Under the pieces are notes generated by a model that ran no database searches, was not told where the DNA came from, and saw only the letters and a program-made list of their open reading frames with translations. This document shows, piece after piece, positions 25,716 through 37,178 of a stretch of DNA of 52,993 bases; position 1 is the first letter of the stretch, and every line of letters starts with the position of its first letter. Both the position numbers and the translations under genes were made by a program. The DNA is from an uncultured Collinsella sp. (lineage in GTDB: Bacteria; Actinomycetota; Coriobacteriia; Coriobacteriales; Coriobacteriaceae), in contig CAAELZ010000052.1 in the NCBI GenBank assembly GCA_900756945.1, positions 1 through 52,993 of the forward strand, in the 5' to 3' direction.

Positions 25716-26675
25716 CTAGCCGTGGAAGCGGGCTATAGGCGCAAGTGGCTGCTCGCGAAAGACACGCTCGACGGCGGCACGGTATTCGTCGACCTTTTTA
25801 GTCTTGCGTACGAGCTTGTGAACGGTAGCGGGGTCGGCGAAGGCGCATTTGGCGTAGAACCACCACTCCTTCATGCGAAAGACCGCGTTGCCGCCAATCT
25901 CTTCCGCATAGGCCGCAAACAGCATGTCATGGAAACGCTGCAGTTCGGCTGCCGTGGCAGCAGGGCCACCCTTAACCATGCGAGCCAGCGCGGGGTTCGC
26001 GAGCAAGCCGCGTCCCAGCATTACATGGTGCGTGCCGGGATAGGCCTCCACCAGCGCATCCATGTCCTCAAGATCAAAGATGTCGCCGTTATAGGCCACG
26101 GGGAATGGCGCGCGATCCAACGTCTCGCCGTAAAACGCTTTGCGCGGCGAACCCGTATAGCGATCCCTCTGTACACGCGGGTGCACGATCAGCTCTGTCA
26201 ACGGCATGCGGCAGTACAGATCGAGCACGCGCCCGTATTCGTCGTCGCTCTCCAGCCCCAGCCTGGTTTTTACCGACACCGGCAACGGCGAGCGTTCGCA
26301 CACATCGCTCAAGAACACCTCGAGCTCGTCCAAGTTACGCAAAAAGCCCGATCCCTTGCCCTTGGCGACAACCGTACCCGAGGGGCAGCCAAGGTTGAGA
26401 TTGACCTCGCGGTAGCCCATGTCGGCGAGCACTTGCGCCGCCCACACAAACTCGTCCGCGTTCTTTGACATCAGCTGAGGCACCACGTTAAGCCCCTGGT
26501 TATTGGCAGGGTCGACCTCTTTAAACGCCTTGCCGCCGAAGCGGTTGCCTACCCGCGGCGGCGGCAAAAACGGCGTGTAATAACAATCGAGCGCACCGAA
26601 GCGCTCCGCATGCACGCGACGGAACACATGCCCGGTAATCCCCTCCATGGGGGCCAGCGATATATACATCAACAT
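25716..26675 (-). CDS. dus: tRNA-dihydrouridine synthase family protein
   Basis: A 319-residue flavoenzyme of the Dus family that reduces uridine in the tRNA D-loop with NADPH and FMN. The start SLAPMEGITGHVFRR, LNLGCPSGTVVAKGKGSGFL with the catalytic Cys, the VSVKTRLG segment and MLGRGLLANP near 235 are all Dus motifs. The closest subgroup (A, B or C) is not clear. ATG 26675 has only a weak GAG site, and an ATG two codons later is an alternative. A palindromic repeat ends just 16 bases upstream of the start, and another sits at its 3' end. Confidence 0.9.
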   Translation of the reverse strand: MLMYISLAPMEGITGHVFRRVHAERFGALDCYYTPFLPPPRVGNRFGGKAFKEVDPANNQGLNVVPQLMSKNADEFVWAAQVLADMGYREVNLNLGCPSGTVVAKGKGSGFLRNLDELEVFLSDVCERSPLPVSVKTRLGLESDDEYGRVLDLYCRMPLTELIVHPRVQRDRYTGSPRKAFYGETLDRAPFPVAYNGDIFDLEDMDALVEAYPGTHHVMLGRGLLANPALARMVKGGPAATAAELQRFHDMLFAAYAEEIGGNAVFRMKEWWFYAKCAFADPATVHKLVRKTKKVDEYRAAVERVFREQPLAPIARFHG

Positions 26676-26690
26676 CCATTCTCAAATCAA

Positions 26691-26719
26691 TGTGACAAAG
26701 GGACTGTCCCTTTGTCACA
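26691..26719. repeat. 29-bp palindrome TGTGACAAAGGGACTGTCCC type
   Basis: Perfectly symmetric except for the central base. Confidence 0.85.
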
Positions 26720-26804
26720 TCCCATTCAAGCGGTTCAGGAACTCTTCGCAGGCGCGAGAACGCAGGCGATATTTTTTCCACACCAGATACGATGCAACGG
26801 TGAA

Positions 26805-26831
26805 GGGGCAAAAGGACAGTCCCTTTGCCCC
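26805..26831. repeat. 27-bp palindrome GGGGCAAA / TTTGCCCC
   Basis: Same GGACAGTCC core as the previous copy but with different outer arms (GGGGC instead of TGTGAC). Confidence 0.75.
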
Positions 26832-26886
26832 AAGTGCCGGCTACCGAACGCAAGCTAGTTGCCGTTCGCGAACACCGCCCATATTT

Positions 26887-27070
26887 CGAGGTCTAATACT
26901 TTTCCCGAGAAGTGAACGGCTGTATTTGGACCCCCGAAGCATTGACATTTTTAGGCGTCAAAACCGCAGGATTTGACTGGCAAAACCGCAGGAAATTGCA
27001 CACCAAAAGTGTCGATGCTTCGGGAGTCCGTTTTCACTCGTTCACTTCTCGGGAAAAGTATTGGACCTCG
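26887..27070. repeat. 184-bp MITE-like inverted-repeat element
   Basis: Left arm 26887-26946 and right arm 27011-27070 are both 60 bases and match except for a central block of about nine bases and a few steps. Shared core ATACTTTTCCCGAGAAGTGA. The middle has AAAACCGCAGGA twice. It is bordered on each side by a GGGACAGTCC palindrome. Confidence 0.65.
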
Positions 27071-27086
27071 ATTCCGCAGTCCCCGA

Positions 27087-27115
27087 TGTGACAAAGGGAC
27101 AGTCCATTTGTCACA
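27087..27115. repeat. 29-bp palindrome, one-mismatch copy
   Basis: TGTGACAAAGGGACAGTCCATTTGTCACA pattern with a C to A change in the right arm. Confidence 0.8.
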
Positions 27116-27208
27116 TTCAGAATTGACCCCCCCCCCGCAATAGCTCATCGATGGGGGGATTCTCTATACTGGGGCACATATGACGGTATCGCGCCAAAGG
27201 AGAACGCC

Positions 27209-27736
27209 GTGACCACGTCGCAGATATCCCTGCTCGCGCTCATCTTGGTTGGGGGCATCGGCATCCTGCTTATCGGAGTGAGCGCGCTCATGAAAGCCGC
27301 CGCTCGCAAGAAAGTCAAGGCCTGTACCGCCGTGACCATGGGAACGGTCATCGACCATCGCTTTATGGGCGAAGGCAGGATGTATCCCGTTTTGGAATAC
27401 GCCGTCGACGGCACGCAATACCGCGCGAAAAAACAATTCCGTGGCATAAAGACCAAAAGCTTGTCGGGACTCCCCATCCGCACGCAAGCCACCGCCTACG
27501 AAGACGCCAAGGGCTGGCTGCACGTGCAGACAGCCCCCATCGCCCGCCTAGGCACCCTCGCGGAGCAGCTTTGGCCCCTCGGTAGCCAAATGACCGTGTA
27601 CTACAACCCCAGCAACCCAGACAAAAGCTATGTCGAACGCCCCGTCGTGGGCAACTTTGCCACACTGATGTTTAACATCGCAGGCTTCTTGCTCATCGCG
27701 ATGAGCATCTTGCTCTATGTTCTTATCCAGCGCTAG
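27209..27736 (+). CDS. DUF3592-type two-helix membrane protein
   Basis: A 175-residue protein with an N-terminal helix (about 8-27, LALILVGGIGILLIGVSALM), a soluble middle and a C-terminal helix (about 148-170). The middle has RMYPVLEYAVDGTQYRAKKQF and QMTVYYNPSNPDKSYVE, the pattern of DUF3592 proteins (YP-V-x-Y-x-V-x-G; V-x-YNP-x-NP). Function of the family is unknown. GTG 27209 follows AAAGGAG. The next gene starts 63 bases on, same strand, so the two may be co-expressed. Confidence 0.75.
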   Translation: MTTSQISLLALILVGGIGILLIGVSALMKAAARKKVKACTAVTMGTVIDHRFMGEGRMYPVLEYAVDGTQYRAKKQFRGIKTKSLSGLPIRTQATAYEDAKGWLHVQTAPIARLGTLAEQLWPLGSQMTVYYNPSNPDKSYVERPVVGNFATLMFNIAGFLLIAMSILLYVLIQR

Positions 27737-27799
27737 CTCAAACTGATGCGCCCCGCGCCCCATGCGCCGCAACGACCGTTACGACACCAAGGATCAGCC

Positions 27800-28933
27800 A
27801 TGGCAACACTTTCCGAACAAGAACGCAAGCGTATCCAGCGATACTGCATCTGTCCCAAGGTTGCCGGCGCGGCGCTTGCCATGGCGTTTGTGCTGCCTTT
27901 TTTGATCATTCCCTTCGAAATGATTGACGACATCGTCTTCCATCACGAAGGCTTCCAGGAGACGGGCATGATGACCGCCTTGGCGCTCACCGCCGTCGAG
28001 CTCGCCATCTTCTGCTACTGCGCGCTCGCGCCGCGCTTTGGCATGCGCGGCAAGCAGTGGAAAGAAATGCAGCACCGACTCGTCGTCGAGCAGGCTGAGA
28101 AAGACCGCTCGGCACAAATCGCAGGTGTTATCGGTACGCAGGCCGCCGCGCGCCTGCTCAAGAACAGCGACAACGAGACCGCACGCAACCTGGGCGGCGC
28201 GGCAGAAGTCGCCGCTGCCGTAGGCGCCGTCGCCACCGCGGCAGACGTGCTTGCCGAAAGCTTTGCCAACGCAAAGGCCATGGCAGAGGCCTGTGGCGTG
28301 CCTATCCCCCGTGCAAAAAAGTGGATCGTCGCGCTTGTGGCACTGCCCCTCGCAATCGTGTGCGGTGCCTATATCCCGCAGCTGGCGCAGGGAAACATCG
28401 AGATGCAACAGAACGCCGCGGCCGCGGCCGAGCAGATCGCCATCGCCCGCAAGACGCTAGAACCCGCATGCGAGTACGTGTCCGCCGATGACCCTTACGA
28501 GCGATATCAAGATTACGGCTATCACGTCCGCGGCTACCTTCACGACGGCGACTCCGATACCCAGAAGACCTATACGTACCTGGATTTCGACAACAAGGGA
28601 ACGCTCAAGGAAGTGAGTTACATAGCAGAGGTCGACCCCAGCGCGAGCCTTGAGGACAACCTCGCCCGCATCGAGCGCGACTTGGACGAACTTTCCTCTG
28701 CCGTTCAAACCGTTGACGTCAAGACGGTGAGCCCCGAGCTCTTGGCACCGCAGAAACTCCCCGAAGAGTTTAGGCAGGCATTTTTGAACGGTTCGCTCTA
28801 CGAGAGAATCTCCATCAGGACGAATGGCAACCCCATCAAAACGTACTATTCGTTTGACACGGATCCCGAGGATGAATTTGACGAGTACACCCATCCAAGC
28901 ATCCGTATCACATTGATGGGCAAAACGAGCTAG
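27800..28933 (+). CDS. Membrane protein of unknown function with large C-terminal domain
   Basis: A 377-residue protein that I do not recognise. Two hydrophobic segments lie near residues 19-40 and 56-78, an Ala-rich amphipathic linker (about 120-165) follows, a third hydrophobic segment is at 172-193, and about 180 charged residues end the protein with no cysteines in the last part except one. ATG 27800 follows AAGGA; an in-frame extension of 18 codons upstream overlaps the spacer. It stands downstream of the DUF3592 gene, and a palindrome separates it by eight bases from the convergent ABC gene. Confidence 0.7.
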   Translation: MATLSEQERKRIQRYCICPKVAGAALAMAFVLPFLIIPFEMIDDIVFHHEGFQETGMMTALALTAVELAIFCYCALAPRFGMRGKQWKEMQHRLVVEQAEKDRSAQIAGVIGTQAAARLLKNSDNETARNLGGAAEVAAAVGAVATAADVLAESFANAKAMAEACGVPIPRAKKWIVALVALPLAIVCGAYIPQLAQGNIEMQQNAAAAAEQIAIARKTLEPACEYVSADDPYERYQDYGYHVRGYLHDGDSDTQKTYTYLDFDNKGTLKEVSYIAEVDPSASLEDNLARIERDLDELSSAVQTVDVKTVSPELLAPQKLPEEFRQAFLNGSLYERISIRTNGNPIKTYYSFDTDPEDEFDEYTHPSIRITLMGKTS

Positions 28934-28941
28934 CCATCCAA

Positions 28942-28970
28942 TGTGACAAAGGGACTGTCCCTTTGTCACA
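28942..28970. repeat. 29-bp palindrome abutting the ABC gene stop
   Basis: Perfect TGTGACAAAGGGAC copy. It fills the gap between two convergent genes completely: the stop codon of the ABC gene starts at the next base. Confidence 0.9.
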
Positions 28971-32225
<3,255 letters not shown>

Positions 32226-32350
32226 GGACGGCACCCTCTCTCGCGCGGGCGCGCTCGCCCGCTCCCCCGCCGTTCACGTTCGGCGCGTTTGTCCTACTCT
32301 ATCCTCATTTTTGGCCGATACCAGTGAGGAATGTAACGAACCGCGCCAAA

Positions 32351-32436
32351 AAACGAACGGGACAGCACGCCGCATGGCGCACCATCCCGCATATAACATC
32401 CCCGATGCGACAAAGAGGCTGTCACTTTGTCACATT
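32351..32436. repeat. Copy 1 of an 85-bp direct repeat with palindrome
   Basis: Starts GAACGGGACAGCACGCCGC with an ATCCC-closing hairpin and ends in a degenerate TGCGACAAAGAGGCTGTC palindrome (32406-32434). Copy 2 is at 38323-38406. Confidence 0.65.
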
Positions 32437-32446
32437 CCAATGCGCG

Positions 32447-34138
32447 CTACTTTTCGAGCCCGCACGGCATAACGTTAGCGCTGCCGCGGCGAGCCTCAGT
32501 CACGGCTGCAAAGAAGCGATAGCCGCCCGAGAAGTTAAAGCACTCAAAGCCATGCTGCGCCAAAATGCGGCAAGCAATGTAGCTGCGAATGCCGCTCTGG
32601 CAAATCACGTAGACCGGCTTGGCCCGGTCGAGCTCGCTCAGGCGATTGCGCAGATCATCGACGGGAATGTTTACGAAACCATCGATATGCCCGCGCTCAT
32701 ACTCCCCTTCCGTACGAACATCGAGCAGCTGCACGCTGCCATCGCGTGGCAAGTTGGGCTCATCCTCCCAATGCCACTGCGCCAGTATGCCGCGATTGAG
32801 GTTCTCGATCATAAAGCCCGCCATATTGACGGGATCCTTCGCCGATGAATACGGCGGCGCGTATGCTAGGTCCAAATCCTTAAGCCTATCGCCGCGCATG
32901 CCTGCCTGGATGGCAGTCGCCAGAACGTCGATACGCTTGTCCACACCATCGATGCCCACGATTTGCGCACCCAGCAGGCGCAATCCCTGCTTCTCGAAGA
33001 CAACCTTCATGGTCATGGGCGTTGCACCCGGATAATAACCCGCATGCGAACCGGGCGACAGGACCACGCTGTCGCAGTCAATTCCCGCCGCGTGTGCCGC
33101 CTTTTCGGATAGTCCCGTGCTTGCCGCCGTCAAGTCGAATACCTTGATAACCGATGAGCCCAACGATCCGAGGTAGCAGCTGTCCATGCCGGCTATGACA
33201 TCGGCGACGACACGCCCCTGCTTGTTGGCGGGGCCGGCGAGCGAAATGACCGCGTCCTCGCCGGTCACCTGATGCGTGACCTGCACGGCATCGCCCACGG
33301 CATACACGTCGGCAGCAGAGGTCTCCATGCGGTCGTTGACCACAATAGCCCCCTTGATGCCCAGTTCGAGCCCCGCCTCTTGCGCCAGATGGCTCTCAGG
33401 TGCCACGCCAATGGCAAGCAGCACCATATCGGCTCCGATAGGGTCATCGCCCGCAACATGGGTGACAACGCGGCCATCAACTTCCTCAAAACCTGTCACA
33501 TCGGCCTTGAGGCGCAGATCGATACCGTGCTCACGCACCTCGGTATGCAAAAGGGTCGCCATGTCGTAATCCAGGTTGTTCATAAGCTGGACGGGACGCT
33601 GCAGAAGGGTCACCTGGAGCCCCAGCTCACACAGATTCTCCGCCGTCTCGACGCCAATGAAGCCGCCGCCGATCACGACGGCACTGCTCGGTCGCCGCTC
33701 TCGAACATAGCTGTGAATACGCAGCGTGTCCTCAACGGTGCGTAGGCCAAAGATTTTATCCGAGTCGATGCCCGGCAACGCAGGGCGAATCGGCTTTGCA
33801 CCCGGCGACAGGATGAGCTTGTCATACGTCTCGACAAATTCCTCGCCCGTCAGCATATTGCGAACCTCGACCGTATGCGAATCGGGATGGATGGCAAACA
33901 CCTCGTGACTCGTCTTGACCGCAATGCGAAAGCGATCCCAAAAGCCCTTGGGAGACTGCAGCGTCAATGCGCTCTCTTCTTCTATCACGCCGCCAATGTA
34001 GTACGGAAGCCCACAGTTGGCATACGATACAAAACCCGTGCGCTCAAAGATGACAATTTGGGCCTGTTCGTCGAGTCTGCGCAAACGTGCCGCCGCCGAT
34101 GCGCCGCCCGCGACGCCTCCAACGATAACCACCTTCAT
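32447..34138 (-). CDS. CoA-disulfide-reductase-like flavoprotein with rhodanese domain
   Basis: A 563-residue pyridine nucleotide-disulfide oxidoreductase. The FAD motif is VVIVGGVAGGASAAARL, the redox Cys42 sits in SYANCGLPYY as in CoA-disulfide reductase, the NAD(P) motif is AVVIGGGFIGVETAENL, and a rhodanese domain (about 455-563) has active-site Cys513 in CQSGIRSYIA. This CoADR-Rhd architecture in other bacteria reduces CoA disulfides or persulfides, thus linking sulfur and thiol metabolism. Start ATG 34138 lies two bases after the stop of a rhodanese half-gene, which suggests coupling. It lies in a set of thiol-redox genes. Confidence 0.9.
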   Translation of the reverse strand: MKVVIVGGVAGGASAAARLRRLDEQAQIVIFERTGFVSYANCGLPYYIGGVIEEESALTLQSPKGFWDRFRIAVKTSHEVFAIHPDSHTVEVRNMLTGEEFVETYDKLILSPGAKPIRPALPGIDSDKIFGLRTVEDTLRIHSYVRERRPSSAVVIGGGFIGVETAENLCELGLQVTLLQRPVQLMNNLDYDMATLLHTEVREHGIDLRLKADVTGFEEVDGRVVTHVAGDDPIGADMVLLAIGVAPESHLAQEAGLELGIKGAIVVNDRMETSAADVYAVGDAVQVTHQVTGEDAVISLAGPANKQGRVVADVIAGMDSCYLGSLGSSVIKVFDLTAASTGLSEKAAHAAGIDCDSVVLSPGSHAGYYPGATPMTMKVVFEKQGLRLLGAQIVGIDGVDKRIDVLATAIQAGMRGDRLKDLDLAYAPPYSSAKDPVNMAGFMIENLNRGILAQWHWEDEPNLPRDGSVQLLDVRTEGEYERGHIDGFVNIPVDDLRNRLSELDRAKPVYVICQSGIRSYIACRILAQHGFECFNFSGGYRFFAAVTEARRGSANVMPCGLEK

Positions 34139-34140
34139 AG

Positions 34141-34293
34141 CTAACGCACCACCTTTCCCGTGTAGCCGCTTATGCCGCCGATATTCTTGACACTGCCATA
34201 CCCAGAACGCTTAAGAAAACTCACAGCTTGGTTGCTTCGCGCACCGCTCAGGCAATGCACGAAAAGCTGCGTGCCCTTTCGACGTATACCCAT
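34141..34293 (-). pseudogene. Truncated rhodanese domain, 50 codons
   Basis: A short frame coding LFVHCLSGARSNQAVSFLKR, then YGSVKNIGGISGYTGKVV: the second half of a rhodanese fold with its catalytic Cys (residue 14) and the CxxGxRS loop, but without the first half. The frame stays open back through the thioredoxin gene terminator, with no ribosome site at its ATG. I read it as a remnant whose 5' half was lost; its stop is two bases before the CoADR start, so it may once have been, or still be, a coupled partner. Confidence 0.65.
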
Positions 34294-34311
34294 GATGCTA
34301 CCCCGAAGCAG

Positions 34312-34339
34312 AAAAAAGAGTCGCTGTTTCCAGCGACTC
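34312..34339 (-). terminator. Rho-independent terminator of the TlpA gene
   Basis: GAGTCGCTG / CAGCGACTC, a 9-bp stem with a four-base loop, followed on the minus strand by T6. It separates the TlpA operon from the CoADR unit. Confidence 0.9.
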
Positions 34340-34364
34340 CCCTTCAGTTGTCTGTCCCACGGAC

Positions 34365-35327
34365 TTACTGTTCGCTCTTCGCGAGTGCCTGATCGATCAG
34401 TTTGTTGAGCGCCTCGCGCTGCTCAGCGGAGTTGATGCCGCCCATGATCGGCTCTCCCACAATGTTACCGTTCTGGTCGATCACGTAGGTGGTCGGGAAC
34501 GAGTACAGGTTGGAGGTGAACTTTCCGGCCTCGCTGTCCGACTTAAACCAGATGTTCTTATACGTCACGCCCTTCTTGGAAAGCACGTCCTTGGCATCGG
34601 CCACCTCGTCTTTGTTGCCATCGAGCGTAAAGGAATTAACGCCCACGACCTGGCCGCCCTTCTCGGCAAGCTCCTTGTTGAGCTTCTCCAGATCGCCCAG
34701 CTCTCCCACGCACGGCTTGCAGGTGGTAAACCAGAAGTTCATGACGGTGACCTTGTTCTTGGAGAACAGCTCGTCGCTGTTTACATCGTTGCCGTCCAAG
34801 TCCTTGCCCTTAAAGCTGGGGAACTTCGTCTCCCCGCTCTCGCCGTTGGTCACGCCCGCGGTCGAGGCATCAACACTCTCCCCCTCGCCGGGCGTGCTGC
34901 CACATCCGGGGAACTCCTTCTCCAGCGCCATGAGCTTGTCCTCGATCTCCTTGACCTGCTGCGCGCCGGCCTTAAGCGTCTTAAGCTCGTCAGCCGCAAA
35001 CTGATCCTTGGCGCCCTCGATGGTATCGAGCAAGAAGTCACCGTAGTTCTTGCCGTCCTCAATCATGGGAGTGTCTTTGTTGGCCGCAAGGAACACCTTT
35101 TCCCATAGGGCGTTATCGCTCGCAAAGATCTCGTTTTCCTTTTGCAGCAGCTGCTGGTACAGCTTGGCCGCCTCCTCGGCGCTCGACGGCTTTTGCGCTA
35201 TGAGCTCGGCAATCTGCGCATCGCCGCTCGTAGCATCCTTCGCGTCGCCCTTGGGGGCAGAGCACGCCGCGAGAGTCAGCGCCAGCACGGGCAGCATCAA
35301 CAGAGCCGCAATTTTTGACAGTTTCAT
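34365..35327 (-). CDS. TlpA-type thioredoxin lipoprotein
   Basis: A 320-residue exported lipoprotein. The signal peptide ends in lipobox LAAC with Cys22 as the lipidated residue. A helical, charged region of about 120 residues follows; the C-terminal 145 residues are a TlpA/redoxin domain with the FWFTTCKPC active site (Cys203, Cys206). Such proteins reduce extracellular disulfides, keep cofactor-binding cysteines reduced or feed sulfur enzymes. It follows the NapH-like and CxxC genes on the same strand (35 bases after the former) and would receive electrons from them. ATG 35327 follows GGAGG. Confidence 0.9.
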   Translation of the reverse strand: MKLSKIAALLMLPVLALTLAACSAPKGDAKDATSGDAQIAELIAQKPSSAEEAAKLYQQLLQKENEIFASDNALWEKVFLAANKDTPMIEDGKNYGDFLLDTIEGAKDQFAADELKTLKAGAQQVKEIEDKLMALEKEFPGCGSTPGEGESVDASTAGVTNGESGETKFPSFKGKDLDGNDVNSDELFSKNKVTVMNFWFTTCKPCVGELGDLEKLNKELAEKGGQVVGVNSFTLDGNKDEVADAKDVLSKKGVTYKNIWFKSDSEAGKFTSNLYSFPTTYVIDQNGNIVGEPIMGGINSAEQREALNKLIDQALAKSEQ

Positions 35328-35362
35328 GGTTCCTCCGTTTATATCGAAACTTATATAGGTAC

Positions 35363-36274
35363 CTATTTGTTTTCGCAGGCTTGCGTGGACTGCGCGGGTT
35401 TGTCGCCCGTCACACCCAGCCCATAGCGAAAGCTAATAGCATCGACGGGGCACGCGCCCACGCATTTGCCGCAACGAATGCATTCGGCATGGTTGGGCGT
35501 ACGCGTAACGTCCACGTCCATTTGACACACCTTGGCGCACTTGCCGCACGAGACGCATTTGCACTGGTCAACCTGGATCCCCAGCAAAGACACCTTGTTC
35601 ATGAGCGCATAAAACGCACCGAGGGGGCAAATCCATTTGCAGAAGGGGCGGTAGAACAGCACGCTCAGCACCGCAACCGCAATGAGGATCGCGAGCTTCC
35701 AGGTAAAGAGCTTTCCCAGCGCGGAGCGGATTCCCACGTTCATGATGGACAGCGGAATCGCGCCCTCGAGCACACCCTGCGGGCAGATGTACTTGCAAAA
35801 GAACGGGTCGCCCATACCCACATCGTTAACCACCAAGACGGGCAGCAGCACCACGGCAAACAGTAGCACGGCATACTTGATGTACGTGAGCGGCTTGAGC
35901 TTTTTCGTGGAGAGCTTTTTGCTGGGAATCTTATGCAGAAGCTCTTGCAGCCATCCAAACGGACACAAAAAGCCGCATACAAAACGTCCCAGCAGCACGC
36001 CGATTAGAATGAGCGTTCCGGTGACGTAATACGAAAAGCTAAACTTAGACGAGCCCACCACCGACTGAAACGACCCGATGGGACACGCACCCGAGGCCGC
36101 CGGACACGAGTAGCAGTTGAGCCCCGGCACGCAGACGGCTTTGCCCGCTCCCTGGTAGATGCCGCCCTTGGCAAAGTTAGGCAGGTGAATATTGGTCGCA
36201 AGCGTCGCCGACGCCTGAATCAATCCACGAAATCGCGCCAAAAGATGCGATCCGGTGTTTTTTCTTTTATCCAA
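35363..36274 (-). CDS. NapH/YccM-like 4Fe-4S membrane electron-transfer protein
   Basis: A 303-residue protein with five or six membrane helices. Cytoplasmic CGFLCPFGW and CKWICPLGAFY pairs, as in NapH, NosR and YccM, and a C-terminal ferredoxin domain (CVSCGKCAKVCQ and CIRCGKCVGACP) are present, plus an extra N-terminal CYSCP. It would carry quinol or ferredoxin electrons to the thiol protein outside. I start it at TTG 36274: GGAG lies 10 bases upstream, and this start overlaps the stop of the CxxC gene. In-frame frame continues upstream without another good site. Confidence 0.85.
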   Translation of the reverse strand: MDKRKNTGSHLLARFRGLIQASATLATNIHLPNFAKGGIYQGAGKAVCVPGLNCYSCPAASGACPIGSFQSVVGSSKFSFSYYVTGTLILIGVLLGRFVCGFLCPFGWLQELLHKIPSKKLSTKKLKPLTYIKYAVLLFAVVLLPVLVVNDVGMGDPFFCKYICPQGVLEGAIPLSIMNVGIRSALGKLFTWKLAILIAVAVLSVLFYRPFCKWICPLGAFYALMNKVSLLGIQVDQCKCVSCGKCAKVCQMDVDVTRTPNHAECIRCGKCVGACPVDAISFRYGLGVTGDKPAQSTQACENK

Positions 36275-36413
36275 TTCCGATACACTCCAAGCACAGCCTA
36301 ATCGCTTTGGCCAGCACGGCATCCGCCTCGCCACGCATAACGCCAAAGCACACCATGGCAATTCCGACGATCAACAAAGCGACCTGTACCACGGGTTTTA
36401 CCGCTTTGAACAA
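36267..36413 (-). CDS. CD1871A-like CxxC micro-protein
   Basis: A 48-residue gene below usual calling size. TTG 36413 follows AAGGAG by eight bases. The product has one membrane helix (VQVALLIVGIAMVCFGVM), then RGEADAVLAKAIRLCLECIG ending IG, with a C-terminal CxxC. This matches the short proteins known as the CD1871A family CxxC motif-containing proteins, which accompany 4Fe-4S membrane proteins and thioredoxins. The stop overlaps the TTG start of the polyferredoxin gene by eight bases. Probably carries electrons on its extracytoplasmic CxxC, or stabilises the complex. Confidence 0.75.
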   Translation of the reverse strand: MFKAVKPVVQVALLIVGIAMVCFGVMRGEADAVLAKAIRLCLECIGIG

Positions 36414-36503
36414 TCCGACCACTCCTTTCGTTACGCGACCATTGGACCATATCGACTATAAAATCCGTGTTAAGCGCGATTTGGAATGTGCAAGGAGACT
36501 GTT
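36414..36503. promoter_or_regulatory. Divergent control region, redox operon / two-component system
   Basis: Contains a plus-strand CTATAAAA and, in the same AT-rich stretch, a minus-strand TATAGT. ACCATTGGACCAT gives two direct ACCAT repeats 8 bases apart that could be an OmpR-type site. No tested promoter can be assigned. Confidence 0.35.
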
Positions 36504-37178
36504 ATGCGTATTTTGATCGTCGAAGACGAGCGAGCACTGTGCGACACGATCGCACGCAGTTTGCGAAACTTGGCGTACAGCGTCGACTGCTGTCACGACG
36601 GACAGGAGGCGCTCGACCTACTGAACGTTGAGGCCTTCGACCTCGTGGTACTCGACCTCAACCTTCCCCGTATCGACGGCACGGCCGTACTCAGGGAACT
36701 TAGGAAAACTGACTGCGAAACTAAGGTACTGATTCTGTCCGCACGTGGCGAGGTCTCCGACAAGGTAGCGGGGCTCGATGCGGGCGCCAACGACTACCTC
36801 ACCAAGCCGTTCCATCTTGACGAGCTGGCGGCACGCATACGCAGTCTCACGCTCAGGCGCTTTACGCAAAACGACGTTGTTCTAGCCTGTGGATTGTTGA
36901 GCTTTGACACCAAGGCGCGCCTCGCCTCCGTGGGCGGCGAGACCCTATCCCTCACGCGCAAGGAGACCGGCATCTTGGAATACCTGATGCTTAACCAGGG
37001 GCGGCCGGTGAGCCAGGAAGAGCTTATCGAGCATGTATGGGATAGCACCGTGAACAGCTTTAGCAACGCAACCCGCGTTCATATCTCGTCACTGCGCAAA
37101 AAGCTGCGCGGTGCGTTGGGGCACGACCCCATCCGCAACCGAATCGGCGAAGGCTACGTTATGGAGGACGGTAAATGA
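36504..37178 (+). CDS. OmpR/PhoB-family response regulator
   Basis: A 224-residue regulator. The receiver domain (1-120) has ILIVEDE, phospho-Asp51 in VVLDLNLPRIDG, and Lys101 in DYLTKPF. The winged HTH (about 130-224) has the LTRKETGILEYLMLNQGRPV and RVHISSLRKKLRG motifs. ATG 36504 follows AAGGAG. It overlaps the kinase start by four bases. Divergent from the CxxC/NapH/TlpA operon with a 90-base spacer, so it probably regulates that operon in response to redox or thiol stress sensed by the partner kinase. Confidence 0.93.
   Translation: MRILIVEDERALCDTIARSLRNLAYSVDCCHDGQEALDLLNVEAFDLVVLDLNLPRIDGTAVLRELRKTDCETKVLILSARGEVSDKVAGLDAGANDYLTKPFHLDELAARIRSLTLRRFTQNDVVLACGLLSFDTKARLASVGGETLSLTRKETGILEYLMLNQGRPVSQEELIEHVWDSTVNSFSNATRVHISSLRKKLRGALGHDPIRNRIGEGYVMEDGK

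Larger units (their letters stand above)
26676..27208. other. Repeat-packed intergenic spacer
   Basis: A 530-base spacer that carries three GGGACAGTCCC-type palindromes (26691-26719, 26805-26831, 27087-27115), a 184-bp inverted-repeat element between the last two, and a C10 tract at 27127-27136. I see no gene in it. Confidence 0.65.
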
